Shown here in pieces: positions 8,880 through 21,131 of a stretch of 64,000 bases of DNA (its first letter is position 1; each line of letters opens with the position of its first letter). A program made the position numbers and the translations under genes. The stretch spans positions 6,552,002-6,616,001 of the forward strand of contig JANAVB010044017.1 in the NCBI GenBank assembly GCA_029216955.1. The letters are read 5' to 3'. Origin of the DNA: Iris pallida (taxonomy: Eukaryota; Streptophyta; Magnoliopsida; Asparagales; Iridaceae). The notes below the pieces were generated by a model, which saw nothing but the letters and a program-made list of their open reading frames with translations, had not been told where the DNA came from and ran no database searches.

Positions 8880-9973
8880 TAAGTAGATCAAGATAAAACC
8901 CGAGTTTAAAGAATAGAAAAGAATCGAGTAGATTAAGGGAAAAATAATTTAGAGACTTAGGAGAGATGGTTCCTTGAGAAGAGTTGTATATTGGTCGTAG
9001 GTTGAGGGCATGATTAAGAGAACGATTCGAATCATCCCCAAGTATCAAGAATGATTAGAAGGTCACGATAATAGATATGGAATCGACGAGTAGTTCAAAG
9101 CGAGGATATAGTCACCTTGGTTGGTCCATGGCTAACTATCTTGGCAATAGGTGGTGGGGCAACTAAGGTGATACTTTGAGTCTATCTAGTAAGTACGAGT
9201 CTTCGTCTAAATAGGTGAAAGACGAAAAACTAATATGAGTCCAAAGAAGTTGCTTTCGAATACCAATATGTGGTTCAAAGGCGAGTGAGTAATTCAAAAA
9301 GAATTGTCAAGGTTGTCGCAGATGGGACTCTAGAGGAAAAGTTTAGCTATGTCCCCATCCACGTAGAAAGATAGATAAAAGCGAACCAAAGTACAATAGG
9401 TTAATCAGACCATCATGCACAGGTTCTGATTAGACAATATGTTAGTGGGTACGCACCCAATAAAATATGTAATGATCAAGCTCAATGAGGGAATAAGTTT
9501 GTAAAACTTAGGCTAAACTACCAGCACAGGATGGTAAAAATAGTAAAAAACATAGGCACGATTAATATTGAAAGAAGTGGAACTAGTTCAAACTTCTTAA
9601 GAATCTAGTCATGTCTTATGTTGGTGCCTATACAGTCGTCCTACTACCTACTTGCTTAAGACTTGGATAAGGTCACAAGGAAGGTTAGGTCGTAAGTCAT
9701 TCTACCAAACTTACAAGAGTTAAACTAGTAGGGTGATAGGACAATGTGTCATGTTCACCGAGTATTGGTTACCTTATTAATCTTTATAAAGCACGAATGA
9801 AGGGCACGAATCATGATAGAAGGGATCAAGCAAGATACAACTCGAGGAGTCAAGTGAGAAGGCGATCAAGTATGTGGATGAGATCCTAGACACTAATCCT
9901 ATACGCAGGCTTGCTTGGTACGGCAAAGTAACCAAACAATTTATCTTGACCTGCATGGGCCACCACAAAAATA
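8880..9973 (-). other. B internal region, 5' part, non-coding
   Basis: This is the rest of the 1.3-kb interior of B. There is no ORF over about 60 codons except one running from the LTR (9777-10088, minus), which has no recognisable similarity. Next to the LTR lies the PBS-like motif described separately. The segment resembles parts of the interiors of D and R, which supports a shared non-autonomous lineage. Confidence 0.7.
9949..9965 (-). other. PBS-like motif of B, TGGTGGCCCATGCAGGT
   Basis: On minus, the motif starts 8 nt after the LTR end (spacer TATTTTTG). The same motif with the same 8-nt spacing follows the 5' LTRs of D (17144-17160) and R (42842-42858, one change). It begins with TGG as a primer-binding site must, but it is not the initiator-Met site used by E, F and G. 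The tRNA is not identified. Confidence 0.65.
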
Positions 9974-12758
9974 TGTAACGCTCCAGTCCCAAAATACGTA
10001 GGACTAGGCACGTAGACATGTCAGTTGTATTCATACGATGTACATGGGCCTCGTATGGATACATAAGCCGTAAAATGCAGTAATCCAAGACAAACTAAAT
10101 CTCATCCACAATGAAAAGAATAATAATATGAAAATCAACTTGAATATTTATGATACAATCGTTGGACGGAGACAAAGTCCACTACCAACTATCTCAATGA
10201 AAGAAATGTAAAAGAAATCGATCGATAAAATCGCAAGAAGAACCAAGCGCAATCGTCTTCGAAGGAATGGAGAGAATCACGACCTTGGCTAGAACACCTG
10301 CAGTGAATCATGAAAGTACACACCTGGGGAATAACCGGGTCCTCAGACGGACGTAGCAAGATACAGGAAGAACAAGCTAATATAAACTGTCATAACAATA
10401 AAATAATATATAAAAGACTATTCTAGACACAAATATACAAAGAAGATTCTAACTGCCCATTGTGCAATTTAGAGGACAACTTTCATGCACATGGGTGGGA
10501 TTTTAGGCTATGTGTACGTAACTGGCATCCAGTAATCCGTATCCGTCCGTAACGTCCAAAACGTCAGAGGGCATCTGCAAATAAATTGCCACAGTTCCAT
10601 CCGGAGACTGTGGTTTACCTGTTTGGATTTCCATACGCATTAGCGACTATCCTTCCCCAATATTTCCCATACTGTTCAAGTCATGTCCATGGCTCGTCCA
10701 GTTTTGTAACTGCTTGAGTCTCTAAAACCCTAGTCATAGCAGTTACAATCATCTATCCGTCACACGACTTTAGAGAGGGCCAGTCCATAAGTCGTGGCCT
10801 AGCAACATGTCTCCAACCGTGTAGTGTGTGTGTCATGGCCAAAAAAGATATAAGGATATCCCCCAAAAAGCAGGTAGTCTGCTAACACTAAGTTAACATG
10901 TATATAATAAAGTAAAACGACTAACAGAGTCGCTTGCACCCAAGTGTGGCTTGGACGCACAATTTATAACAAAGGAAACTAATAATACGAAACAAAGTAA
11001 ATAATACGGAAAATAAATAATATGACAGTAAATTAGCAAGGTATACTTTCCTGGGTCCTAAGCACTGTGGTGGCAAAGATCAGATAGGAAAGTAGGTGGA
11101 ACAACGGCTGCTGAGGAACTAAGGTCCAAACAAACATCTTCGGATGCTGAAAATAGTCTATTATCTAATTCTAATTAATACTATACCTATTAAATTTATT
11201 TAATAAATTCTGAAATTAGGATATGGCATAGGTTTTCGTATCAGCTTTTCGAAAAACTAAATGGATCGCATTTTCGTTTTCGGAATCTCCCGAAATCGCA
11301 AAAATACTGAAACACGTTTATTTTTGGGACACTAGATACTCAAACAGTTTTGCAGAAATCTATAGAATAAATTTTGTTTATTTAAATATATTTTTGGAAA
11401 GCTTACCTCAATACGCTTCTTTTAAAAAAAATCGGAGGCAAAACGGAGTTCGGAGCTAGGAGATATCGTCGTTCCAAGTTGCTCTTGCTACTAAAAAGCG
11501 GGGCTGAATTCTAATGACGAATTTTAGAGTTTCTATTGGACTAAAAATAATTTCGAATTATGGCTGATAGAAGGGGATGTATTGGGTTTATATAGATATT
11601 TATTTCAAATTTATCTCCTAAATTAGATAGGATTTGATTTAAATAAATTGGAGTTTGCTTTCTTAGGATATGATATAGATAGAGATGTTTTCCAAGTAGA
11701 AGTAGGATTATTATAAATTTAAAATATAGTTTATATTTATCTAAATTATCTATAACATTATTTAAAATTACTATAGATAATAAATAGAGTTAATATTTAT
11801 TTAAACAACTTTCATCTAATCTCATTTATACAAGCTAAAATATTTAATACTAATTTGACATTTATTCTATATTATGTAAATAGTGTACAATATAAGTAAC
11901 AAGTAAAAAGTAATAAAATTTATGAAATAAATCCTAAAATTTTGAGAAAAATTGTATAATATAGTTTAGATCCTTAATTTACTAGAAAAATAGCTTTATA
12001 TATTTTTATACTAAATTCACTAATGAGCACTATACTAAATATATGTAAAATAATACAAATTATATAATAAGTCAATAAATAGTTATTTAAAAATCTAAAA
12101 ATTCTACAAATATTTATTTTGAAAAAATCAGGAGGTTACAAAAGTCTTATCTAGATAAGGACTGAGAAGAGTTTTAATTCCACTTGGATTTTTTACTATT
12201 TAATTAAAATTAATTTAAAAGTAACTCAATCAAATATAATCCAATGTAGATAGATTCTACCTCTAATTTAAACTGTATTTAAATAACTTAATATATATTT
12301 TTCTAACTTAAATTACCATAATTAATTACATATTAAATCAACCCATATTTAATATACTTTTTTCGAAATAATATATTAGTGATAATAATTAATTTCAAAA
12401 ATACAAATATATATACACTCGTATGCAAAAATAATACTTACATAAAACACAATTTTTTTCCAAATTACTAGTTATACTTGTACCATAAAATAAAATGGCC
12501 TTTCTTAAATAAAAATAAAGTTTAGCAATCCTCGACGCGACGTATTTACAATTTCAAGCAATATAAAATATTTATCGTCTATTATTTTGAAATATTTTCT
12601 AAATCTATATAATTAAAACGTTTTATGTACTTTGCACTTATTCGTACTTGACGAAAAATTTACGAAACGCGAACTCGTACGTGACGTACAAATACGAAGT
12701 ACAAAAATCAATACCATATTTATTAAAAAAATTATAGTAGAAATTTTGGGGTTTTACA
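9974..12758 (-). repeat. Right LTR of B (5' LTR in element orientation)
   Basis: This is a 2785-bp LTR, TGTAACGCTCC…GGGGTTTTACA, the partner of 1382-4155. It carries the conserved near-palindrome with one mismatch (11036-11051). The TSD gtttg follows at 12759-12763. Confidence 0.92.
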
Positions 12759-15480
12759 GTTTGTGCCGAAGAAGGATGGGACTGTCCAAATGTGCATTGA
12801 TTATAGAATCCTGAATGCACTGACCATCAAGAACAAGTGCCCTTTGCCTCGAATTGATGACCTGTTTGACTAGTTGACTGGAGCCAGGGTGTTTTCGAAG
12901 ATCGACTTGCGATCGGGTTACCATCAAGTGAAGGTACGGAGGAAGGACATTTCGAAGACGGCCTTCAGGACTCGTTATGGTCACTACGAGTTCCTGATGA
13001 TGCCTTTTGGTTTGACCAATGCGCCTGCTGTGTTCATGAATATGATGAACAAAGTGTTTCACCAGTACATGGATCAGTTCGAGGTCGTGTTCATCGATGA
13101 CATATTGGTGTACTCAAAGAACCATGAGGAACACAGGTGGCATCTGCAGATTGTGTTGGAGACGTTGAGGAGCGAGAGACTCTATACCAAGTTGAGCAAG
13201 TGTGAGTTCTTTCTGGACCATGTCTCTTTTCTCGGTCATGTCATTTCAGGAGAGGGTATATCTGTAGACCCAACGAAGATCTTGTCCATAGAGACATGGC
13301 CGACCCCTACCAATGTCTCGGAGGTGAGAAGATTTCTTGGACTTGTCGGATATTACCGGAGGTTCATAGAGAACTTCGCAAGGATTGCTGAGCCGATGAC
13401 CTGTTTGACCCGAAAGGAGCAGGAGTTTATCTGGACAGAGGAGTGCCAGGTGGCATTTGATGAGTTGAAGAAGCGCCTTACCACGACACCTATTATGACT
13501 ATTCTGTCTGGACCAGGAGGGTTCATGATCTACAGCGACGCATCCGGAAAGGGATTGGGATACGTTTTGATACAGCATGGGAAGATAGTAGCCTATGCTT
13601 CAAGGTAGCTGAAGGTTCATAAGAAGAATTATTCAACCCACGATTTAGAGCTTGATGCGGTTATCTTTGCCCTGAAGCTTTGGAGACGCTACTTGTATGG
13701 AGAGAGGGCAGAGATATTCACGGACCATAAGAGCTTAAAGTACGTCTACACTCAGAAGGAGCTGAATCTGAGACAGAGATGGTGGTTGGAGCTAATGAAA
13801 GACTTCGAGATCGAGCTATAGTATCATCCAGGAAAGGCGAACGTCGTAGTAGATGCTTTGAGCAGGAGGCCTACGGCGTACATGTTGATGACTCAGCACC
13901 ATCTTCTAGAGGAGCTACAAGAGTTGGGGATCGAGGTGATACTACCAGGAGCAGATGGCCAGTTGGCTAGTCTACAGCTGCAGTCTTTGTTGGTAGAGAG
14001 GATCAGAGCCGCATTGTCGACATATGCCAGATTTTAGCGACTTCGACAGAGGACAGAAGCCGATATACAGACCGGACTACGTATTCATGAGGATGGAACT
14101 CTGAGGTATGGAGATCGCCTCTATGTTCCCAATGGAGAGCTTCATTAGGAGCTGATGATGGAGGCGCATAGTTCAGCATATTCCATTCACCCAGGAGGTA
14201 TGAAGATGTACAGAGACTTGAGGCAGCATTTTTGGTAGCATAGAATGATTAGAGAGATCGCCCACTTTGTAGCCAGGTGCATGGTGTGTCAGCAAGTCAA
14301 GGCTGAGCACCAGAGGTCCGCAGGACTGCTTCAACCACTTTCCATACCTGAGTGGAAATGAGAGCATATCACGATAGACTTCGTTACAGGGTTACCGAGG
14401 AACCCGAGTGGACGGGATGCAGTTTGGGCGATAGTGGACCGACTCACCAAGTCAGCTCACTTCCTACCCTTCAGAGTGGAACAGTCTACAAAAGCCCTAG
14501 CGGAGATATATATGGGGCAGATTGTGCGACTTTATGGAGTACCGGTTAGTATAGTATCTGACCGAGATTCGAGATTCACATCGTACTTCTGGCGGAGCCT
14601 ACATGAGAGCCTTGGTACTCGACTGAAGTTTAGTACGTCGTACCATCCGCAGACAGATGGCCAGTCAGAGCGTACCATTCATACGCTGGAGGACATGTTG
14701 AGGGCATGTATGCTAGATTTCAGAGGATCATGAGAGGACCACTTGCACCTAGTAGAGTTCTCATATAACAACAGCTATCAGGCCAGTATCCAGATGGCCC
14801 CTTTCGAAGCATTGTATGGCAGGAAGTGTCGTTCCCCAGTCTGTTGGAGTGACGTGGACGAGATACAGATAATCGGACCAGAGTTGGTGGTTCGTATAGT
14901 GGAGAAGGTGAAGCAAATCCAAGGGCACTTGAGAGCATCTCAAGACAAGCAGAAGCACTGGGCGGACACACACCAGCGACCTCTGGAGTTCAGGGAGGAA
15001 GACCATGTCTTTCTGAGGATCTCACTCACCAGAGGTACCATCAGGTTTGGAGGAAGAGGGAAGCTGAGTCCAAGGTACATTGGACCCTTTGATGTGCTAG
15101 AGCAGATTGGAGAGGTTGCCTACCGGTTAGCATTATCGCAGTCGTTGGAGGGTGTTCATGATGTGTTCCACATCTCAACTGAGGAGGTATGTGCCAGATC
15201 CTAGCCACGTCCTTGACCACTCGGAGATCACTGTCGGACCGACATTATCTTATGAGGAGCAGCCAGTAGAGATCTTGGACCGAAGAGAGAAGGTTCTGCG
15301 GGGTCAGACCATCCCGCTAGTTCGTGTCGCTTGGAGGCATCATGCACCAGACGAATCGACTTGGGAGCGCGAGGATACGATACGCGAGCATTTTCTCCAT
15401 CTCTTCGTGGGGCTAGGTATGCATGCATTTATATTCAGTAATTTCTATCTTGCTGGCTATTATATGACTAAATTTTGAGG
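12759..15480 (+). pseudogene. Element A: RT, RNase H, integrase and C-terminal chromodomain-like tail
   Basis: This is the continuation of the element A polyprotein. RT runs to about 13500 with the catalytic box [10 protein letters not shown] (about 13090-13119) and [13 protein letters not shown] intact. RNase H follows with [10 protein letters not shown] and TDHKSLKY. Integrase (about 14170-14900) has HPGGMKMYRDL, CMVCQQVK, the [13 protein letters not shown] block and YHPQTDGQSER. The tail with LSPRYIGPF, HDVFHIS and PVEILDRREKVLR…WRHHAPDESTWE fits the Tekay/Del chromovirus lineage. In-frame stops occur at 13606 (CAG to TAG), about 13819, 14236, 14357 and 14731, and there is a frameshift near 15180. 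It is therefore inactive. Next to its end is 'ttttgaggacaaaat', the usual lead into the 3' LTR. Confidence 0.92.
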
Positions 15481-16669
15481 ACAAAATCCTCTAAGGTGGA
15501 TAGATTACAAGCTCTCTAAAATTTTTATTAGATTTAATTAGAGCAATTAGGAATTTAATATAATTAATTATGATTTCCTAATTTATTAATAATTTTCCAC
15601 TTTTATTTTTGATTATTGTCTACACGTTACCGTGACTTTCAAATTAGGAGCACAAGGCTAGTCATTTTCTCTAAACCAACTTGTTATACATGATCTACTC
15701 GAGACACTCTACACCCATGACCTTCGTATCCCACTCAGACACACCATCTTGTGTTTCATTTTTATCGTACAACTTTCCTGACGTTTGACCTAATCTCGAT
15801 TTACCCCACGGAGTCACATTTATTTCCAACTTAAATTGGGGACACCCGTTAGACCCAAACTTGTCAACCAAAGGCATGGACACGGACCATTTTAAGCCTA
15901 CTACACACATGCCACTTGTGTCCCATCCAATTGAGTCCTCGTGTACTATTTATTTATCCATGATTATAAATGGCTAATTTAAGTCATTTTAATTACTAAA
16001 ACCCAATTAGACTCAATTGTGACCCAACCTAATTCAATTGGACCCAACCCAAGCACCATGATACCCTCTCTCATCCCTACCCAAACACACAACACCAACT
16101 ATATCCACAAAATACCACACACTATATGTCACATCACCATACTCTCTCTCTCTATCTCTCTTTATTTTTACACACACACACACACCACCACCATAACTCT
16201 CCCTATTTTCTTGGAAAACCCACCCTCTCACACTCAAACACTCCTCTCCCCCTATGACCGACAGCCATAAACCCCCATATCCTCTCGGTTTCATCTTCCT
16301 CCCCTTCAAAACCGAACACTCCTCCCTCCTTCTTGTTCATCTTCACTTCACCACCACCATCTCATTCTCCTCACCACCTCCTCCAAAGCCCCCATATTCT
16401 TCACCACCTCCACCACAGCAGCACCCTCCCCTAGGACGACGGCAGCTCTCCCATAGCCCCTAGGCTGACAACCACTTTCTCTCCCCCTTCATCATCTTCA
16501 TCAACATCTTCCTCTCCACCTCCTTCTTCATCTTCAACACAGCCACCACCACTCCCCCTCTCCTCACAGTTCTTCCTTCACCTTTCTTGGCCGACCACAG
16601 CCCCCCATGGTCGGCCACAGCTCCCCCTAGGCCGGCAGCCACCCCCCACCATCACCTCCAATTGGTACA

Positions 16670-17135
16670 TGTAGCTCCCCTTCCCAAAATTTTGAAATAA
16701 TTTTTTATTATTATTTATTTAATTTAAATGGTGATTTTTAGATTTTTATAAATAATTGTTTAGTTAATTATTACGGTAGACGACTTTAGCCATGGTTAAG
16801 TTTTAAAATACCAGACGACTAGGAATCATGACACAGATAGTGCAGTGGCGTGCATTGACTAGTGTATATTCTATGCCATGATATATTCTGCTTATTTTAA
16901 AGACTCATATCATTCTTGGAGTCTAATCGGATAATATGCTAATGGGCTGCGGACCATGACCCATAATTGTTCATTCTTGTTTCATATGATTCCTGTGGAT
17001 TGAGATATAGCTTAGATTAGACATGATACCCTACTCTGGACAGCTTATACGTACTCGAATCGAGCTGGAGTCTGCTCGATACGTAGCTGGCTTGCTCACG
17101 AGCTCGCGTCCGAAAATCGTGTGCGGGTCGTGATA
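16670..17135 (+). repeat. D 5' LTR
   Basis: It is 466 bp and starts TGTAGCTCCCC. It ends gtcgtgata, where the 3' copy ends gtcgtgaca, so the terminal CA has mutated to TA. Confidence 0.9.
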
Positions 17136-17143
17136 AGTTTTTG

Positions 17144-17160
17144 TGGTGGCCCATGCAGGT
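17144..17160 (+). other. PBS-like motif of D, TGGTGGCCCATGCAGGT
   Basis: It is identical to the motif of B and has the same 8-nt spacer length (AGTTTTTG). It contains an ATG that opens a 75-codon frame without recognisable similarity. Confidence 0.65.
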
Positions 17161-17727
17161 CAGGGCATATCGTATCGGTTACGTAACTGTATTGATACGA
17201 GCCTGCGACTATTACCAAACCTTAAGAATCTCAATCCACTCTGCCTTAGAAATTCTCCTAGAAATTCTCTACGTCCTTGAAAACTCCATATTTGTTCTCA
17301 ATTTTTCTCCATTGTTTTTTGTACCATTGATTCTCGTTCCTTCCTATTCCGGAATGACGAATGATCGTGCTGTCTAGAATTTATCAAAAAAATTTAGATT
17401 ATAGAATAATATTGATTGATTATTTAATTTGGTTATTTGATAGATATGGGGGATTAAAGATACCATATGTCCTATATATTTTTGATAGAATTATTAGCCA
17501 CTAGTTAGAAGGTTGTGAGATTTTAGTGACTGTGTTTTGAGGTGTAGCGTGACCAAAGATGGGTAGAAGTCCTCAAGTATTCGGAGTTATAAAATAGCTA
17601 GAGAGAGTTATAGAATATTTTGAGGAATTAAATTTGAGGAGATTAAGGTAATGATAGAATTTGATTTTTAAGGAATAGTTATGAATTAAAATTTTGAGGA
17701 CGAAATTATTTTTAAGGTAGGTAGATT
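17161..17727 (+). other. D internal region
   Basis: This is non-coding interior. The section 'gtagcgtgaccaaagatggg' to the end is similar to the reverse complement of the R interior (about 41900-42470). The last 35 bp hold the GAGGACGAAATT lead into the 3' LTR. Confidence 0.7.
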
Positions 17728-18184
17728 TGTAGCTCCCCTTCCCGAAATTTTAAAATAATTTATTATTATTATTTATTTAATTTAAATGGTGATTTTTATA
17801 AATAATTGTTTAGTTAATTATTACGGTAGACGACTTTAGCCATGGTTAAGTTTTGAAGTACCAGACGACTAGGAATCATAGCACGGATAGTGCAGTGGCG
17901 TGCCTTAAATAGTGTATATTCCATGCCATGATATATTCTGCTTATTTTATAGACGTATATCATTCTTGGAGTCTAATCGGACAATATGCTAATGGACTGC
18001 AGACCATGACCCATAATTGTTCATTCTTGTTTCATATGATTCCTGTGGATTGAGATATAGTTTAGATTGGACGTGATACCTACTATGGACAGCTTATACG
18101 TCCTCGAGTTGGTCTGGAGTCTGCTCGATACATAGCTGGCTTGCTCACGAGCTCGCGTCCGAAAATCGGGTGCGGGTCGTGACA
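17728..18184 (+). repeat. D 3' LTR
   Basis: It is 457 bp and matches 16670-17135 closely, apart from scattered, mostly transition-type differences and a short deletion near 17790. The TSD gtaca follows. Confidence 0.9.
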
Positions 18185-18523
18185 GTACACTTCTTCTCAT
18201 TCTTTATTTTCTTTGAATATATTTATGTGTCAAAGCTTCTTGATATATATAAATGAATGTTAAATATTAGTTGTACGATTTAGATATATACAATTCATAT
18301 CTTGGGTTGTGATGGATTGAATGATTGTTCATCATGTTGTATGTGTTTACATTTAGGTGTATACATGTAATGGAGAGATTTAATCCCTAAACTTTTGTTA
18401 TAAGAACCCATGCACATGCTTATGAATATGTAATGTTAGTAAATATATAAACTTTACCATATACACATGTCCTATACATATACTCTATGCACATTATGTA
18501 CATATATATGTATAAATACTCTT

Positions 18524-19156
<633 letters not shown>

Positions 19157-21131
19157 ACTTGTATATATGTATATATATATACAACTTGTAAAAAAAAAAA
19201 AAAAATATACAACTTGTATATATATTTTCTTCACAAAACGTACACTTGTTATACATGCTCTATGTACAATCATATACAAACATGTGATTTCAAATATAGG
19301 ACTATTGTACGTACATTCCTATGCTTACATATATGTACTTGTCATATGTAACTTGTGATCGTGCACCTTCTTAGATAAATGTAACTTAGTATTAGAAATG
19401 TGGTGCCTATTACGTTGAATGTACCCTCTACTTTGTGTGTGATTAGCTGCGTATTCATGGATGTCCTTCTCCTGTATCGTAAGTCTTGATTGTGTGATTG
19501 TAGGTCTCTTGGACGACTTGATTAAGGCAGGAGGGACCGGAGCACTATTTGCGCATTGCGGGATTGAAGGCAAGTATACCTTGCCTTGTATTACTATTTT
19601 ACATATACATCGTTATATTCTTGTTAGCGTAGACTTGGTTAGTAGAGACCGAGAATTATCTCAGGCATAGTCGATAATGGCATCGACACTTAGAGCTATC
19701 CACTTGACCTAGAAGTAGGTGACGTGCCCTTAGTTACGTAGTTGCTATTACAGCTCCCTTGACCATGACACGTATTTCAACACGACACTGAGTGAGAGCA
19801 GATCATGGCACGCACTGTCGCTCTCGACTGGCCATCAGTGCGAGTGGCTCGTGTGACGGCATATATAGGGTAGTGATGGTTCTAAATAGCTGACTCTTCA
19901 TAGAGAACAGATTTTTGGGTCATGGATGCGACTTGTACATCACTGGGCGGGGAAGACAACCAGTAGGCATATGGGATAGACTGTTACTTCATTCTTGCCT
20001 CAGTGATACCCGGTTATGGGCATGGATACCCGGTTATGGGCCATACACTCACTAGGGGATATATCCGGCAGTGGCTACTAGCTGTGCGCTAGGTACGGTC
20101 GGGAGGTATACTAGTGTTTGTATGTTTACATCGGCTCGTAATCCGACGTCGTCTCGTGTTCCGATGCCATTCCCTTAACTACCCACCCATACGTTCTGAA
20201 GTTGTCTTCATATGCTTTCACTTAGACTGGTTAGCACACCCCTTATGTATTTATCAGTATTTACATTATGGCATATTCCTATTTGTATCTTGCTATGTCC
20301 CCTGAGGACCTGGTTCATTTCCAGATCCCGACGAGCACCTATACTCGTTGATCTATGGTACTGGAGCTGAGGCGGGAGACTTTGCTGAGGACTATGAGGT
20401 CTATCCTGAGGAGTTTCTTTGACCTCGGTATGCTGCTACTTGGGCTGAGAGTTTCTTGTCTAGTTAGTTGATACTCTTAGCTAGTTATCTTCTATTTATG
20501 TATTTTTATTTTGATGTACTGTGGGATTGTTTCCACCAGACTTGTATTTCCTTTCAGTTGTATTTGGACATTCAGACTACTCTGCTTTTATTTTTACTAC
20601 TTCCTTTCTATGTTATCTGTGGATGAGATTTAGATGATTGCCTGTGTTGGTTAGTTATTTTTACAGCGTAGTACACCTAAGTGAGTCCATTAAATTGGGC
20701 AGCTCACTCTTGGTCGTATCAGCTGGCCAGGTTAGGCCCTAATTCTATATATTTGGGAGTGGAGCATGACAATATGTAACGCCTCAGTCCCTAAATACGT
20801 AGGACAAGGAATATGAATATGCCAGCTGTATATATGCGATGACTACCCCAATGTGTGGGATCTGCATATACATACATGAGCTGTAATATAAGAGCTCTAA
20901 CATAAGAATAGTCACGTACAATACTAAATCTCATCTATGATAATAAATAGAAGAAATAACTAATCAATTATATTAATTGTATAATAAAAATTTGTCGGGT
21001 GGAGACAAATCTACTACTAAGCTGTAAAGAATGGAATCAAATAAAGAAGTTAAAAATAATAAGTTCACTGTCTAACGAAAAGGTCATATGGTCCACAGAG
21101 GAAGAATCTAGTACCGGTCGTACTCCTCAAG

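Larger units (their letters stand above)
1382..12758 (-). mobile_element. Element B: non-autonomous LTR retrotransposon with 2.8-kb LTRs, nested in A
   Basis: Two long direct repeats (1382-4155 and 9974-12758) begin TGTAACGC and end TTTTACA. They are flanked by a perfect 5-bp TSD, gtttg (1377-1381; 12759-12763). Without the inserted CACTA C the internal region is only about 1.3 kb and has no gag or pol similarity, so B must be moved by proteins from another element. It lies on minus: the GAGGACGAAATT motif typical of the 3' end of Ty3/gypsy interiors is next to the left LTR (reverse strand, about 4174-4190), and a PBS-like motif is next to the right LTR. The LTRs are close to one another, with scattered substitutions and small indels. 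B split the RT gene of A and is therefore younger than A. Confidence 0.93.
16670..18184 (+). mobile_element. Element D: miniature LTR retrotransposon (TRIM-like), 1515 bp
   Basis: Two LTRs, 16670-17135 and 17728-18184, both start TGTAGCTCCCCTTCCC and end GCGGGTCGTGA(C/T)A. The perfect TSD gtaca flanks them (16665-16669; 18185-18189). The 592-bp interior has a PBS-like TGGTGGCCCATGCAGGT (17144-17160) 8 nt after the LTR and, before the 3' LTR, TTTTGAGGACGAAATT. There is no gag or pol. The LTR corresponds to a section of the much longer LTR of R (42867-45716, opposite strand), so D looks like a shortened derivative of that family. It inserted into the LTR of A. Confidence 0.92.

Noticed and set aside
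16019..16463. Host gene exon with Pro/Ser-rich product
   Set aside because: It is CT- and CCA-rich LTR leader sequence of A; both frames and both strands give low-complexity ORFs.
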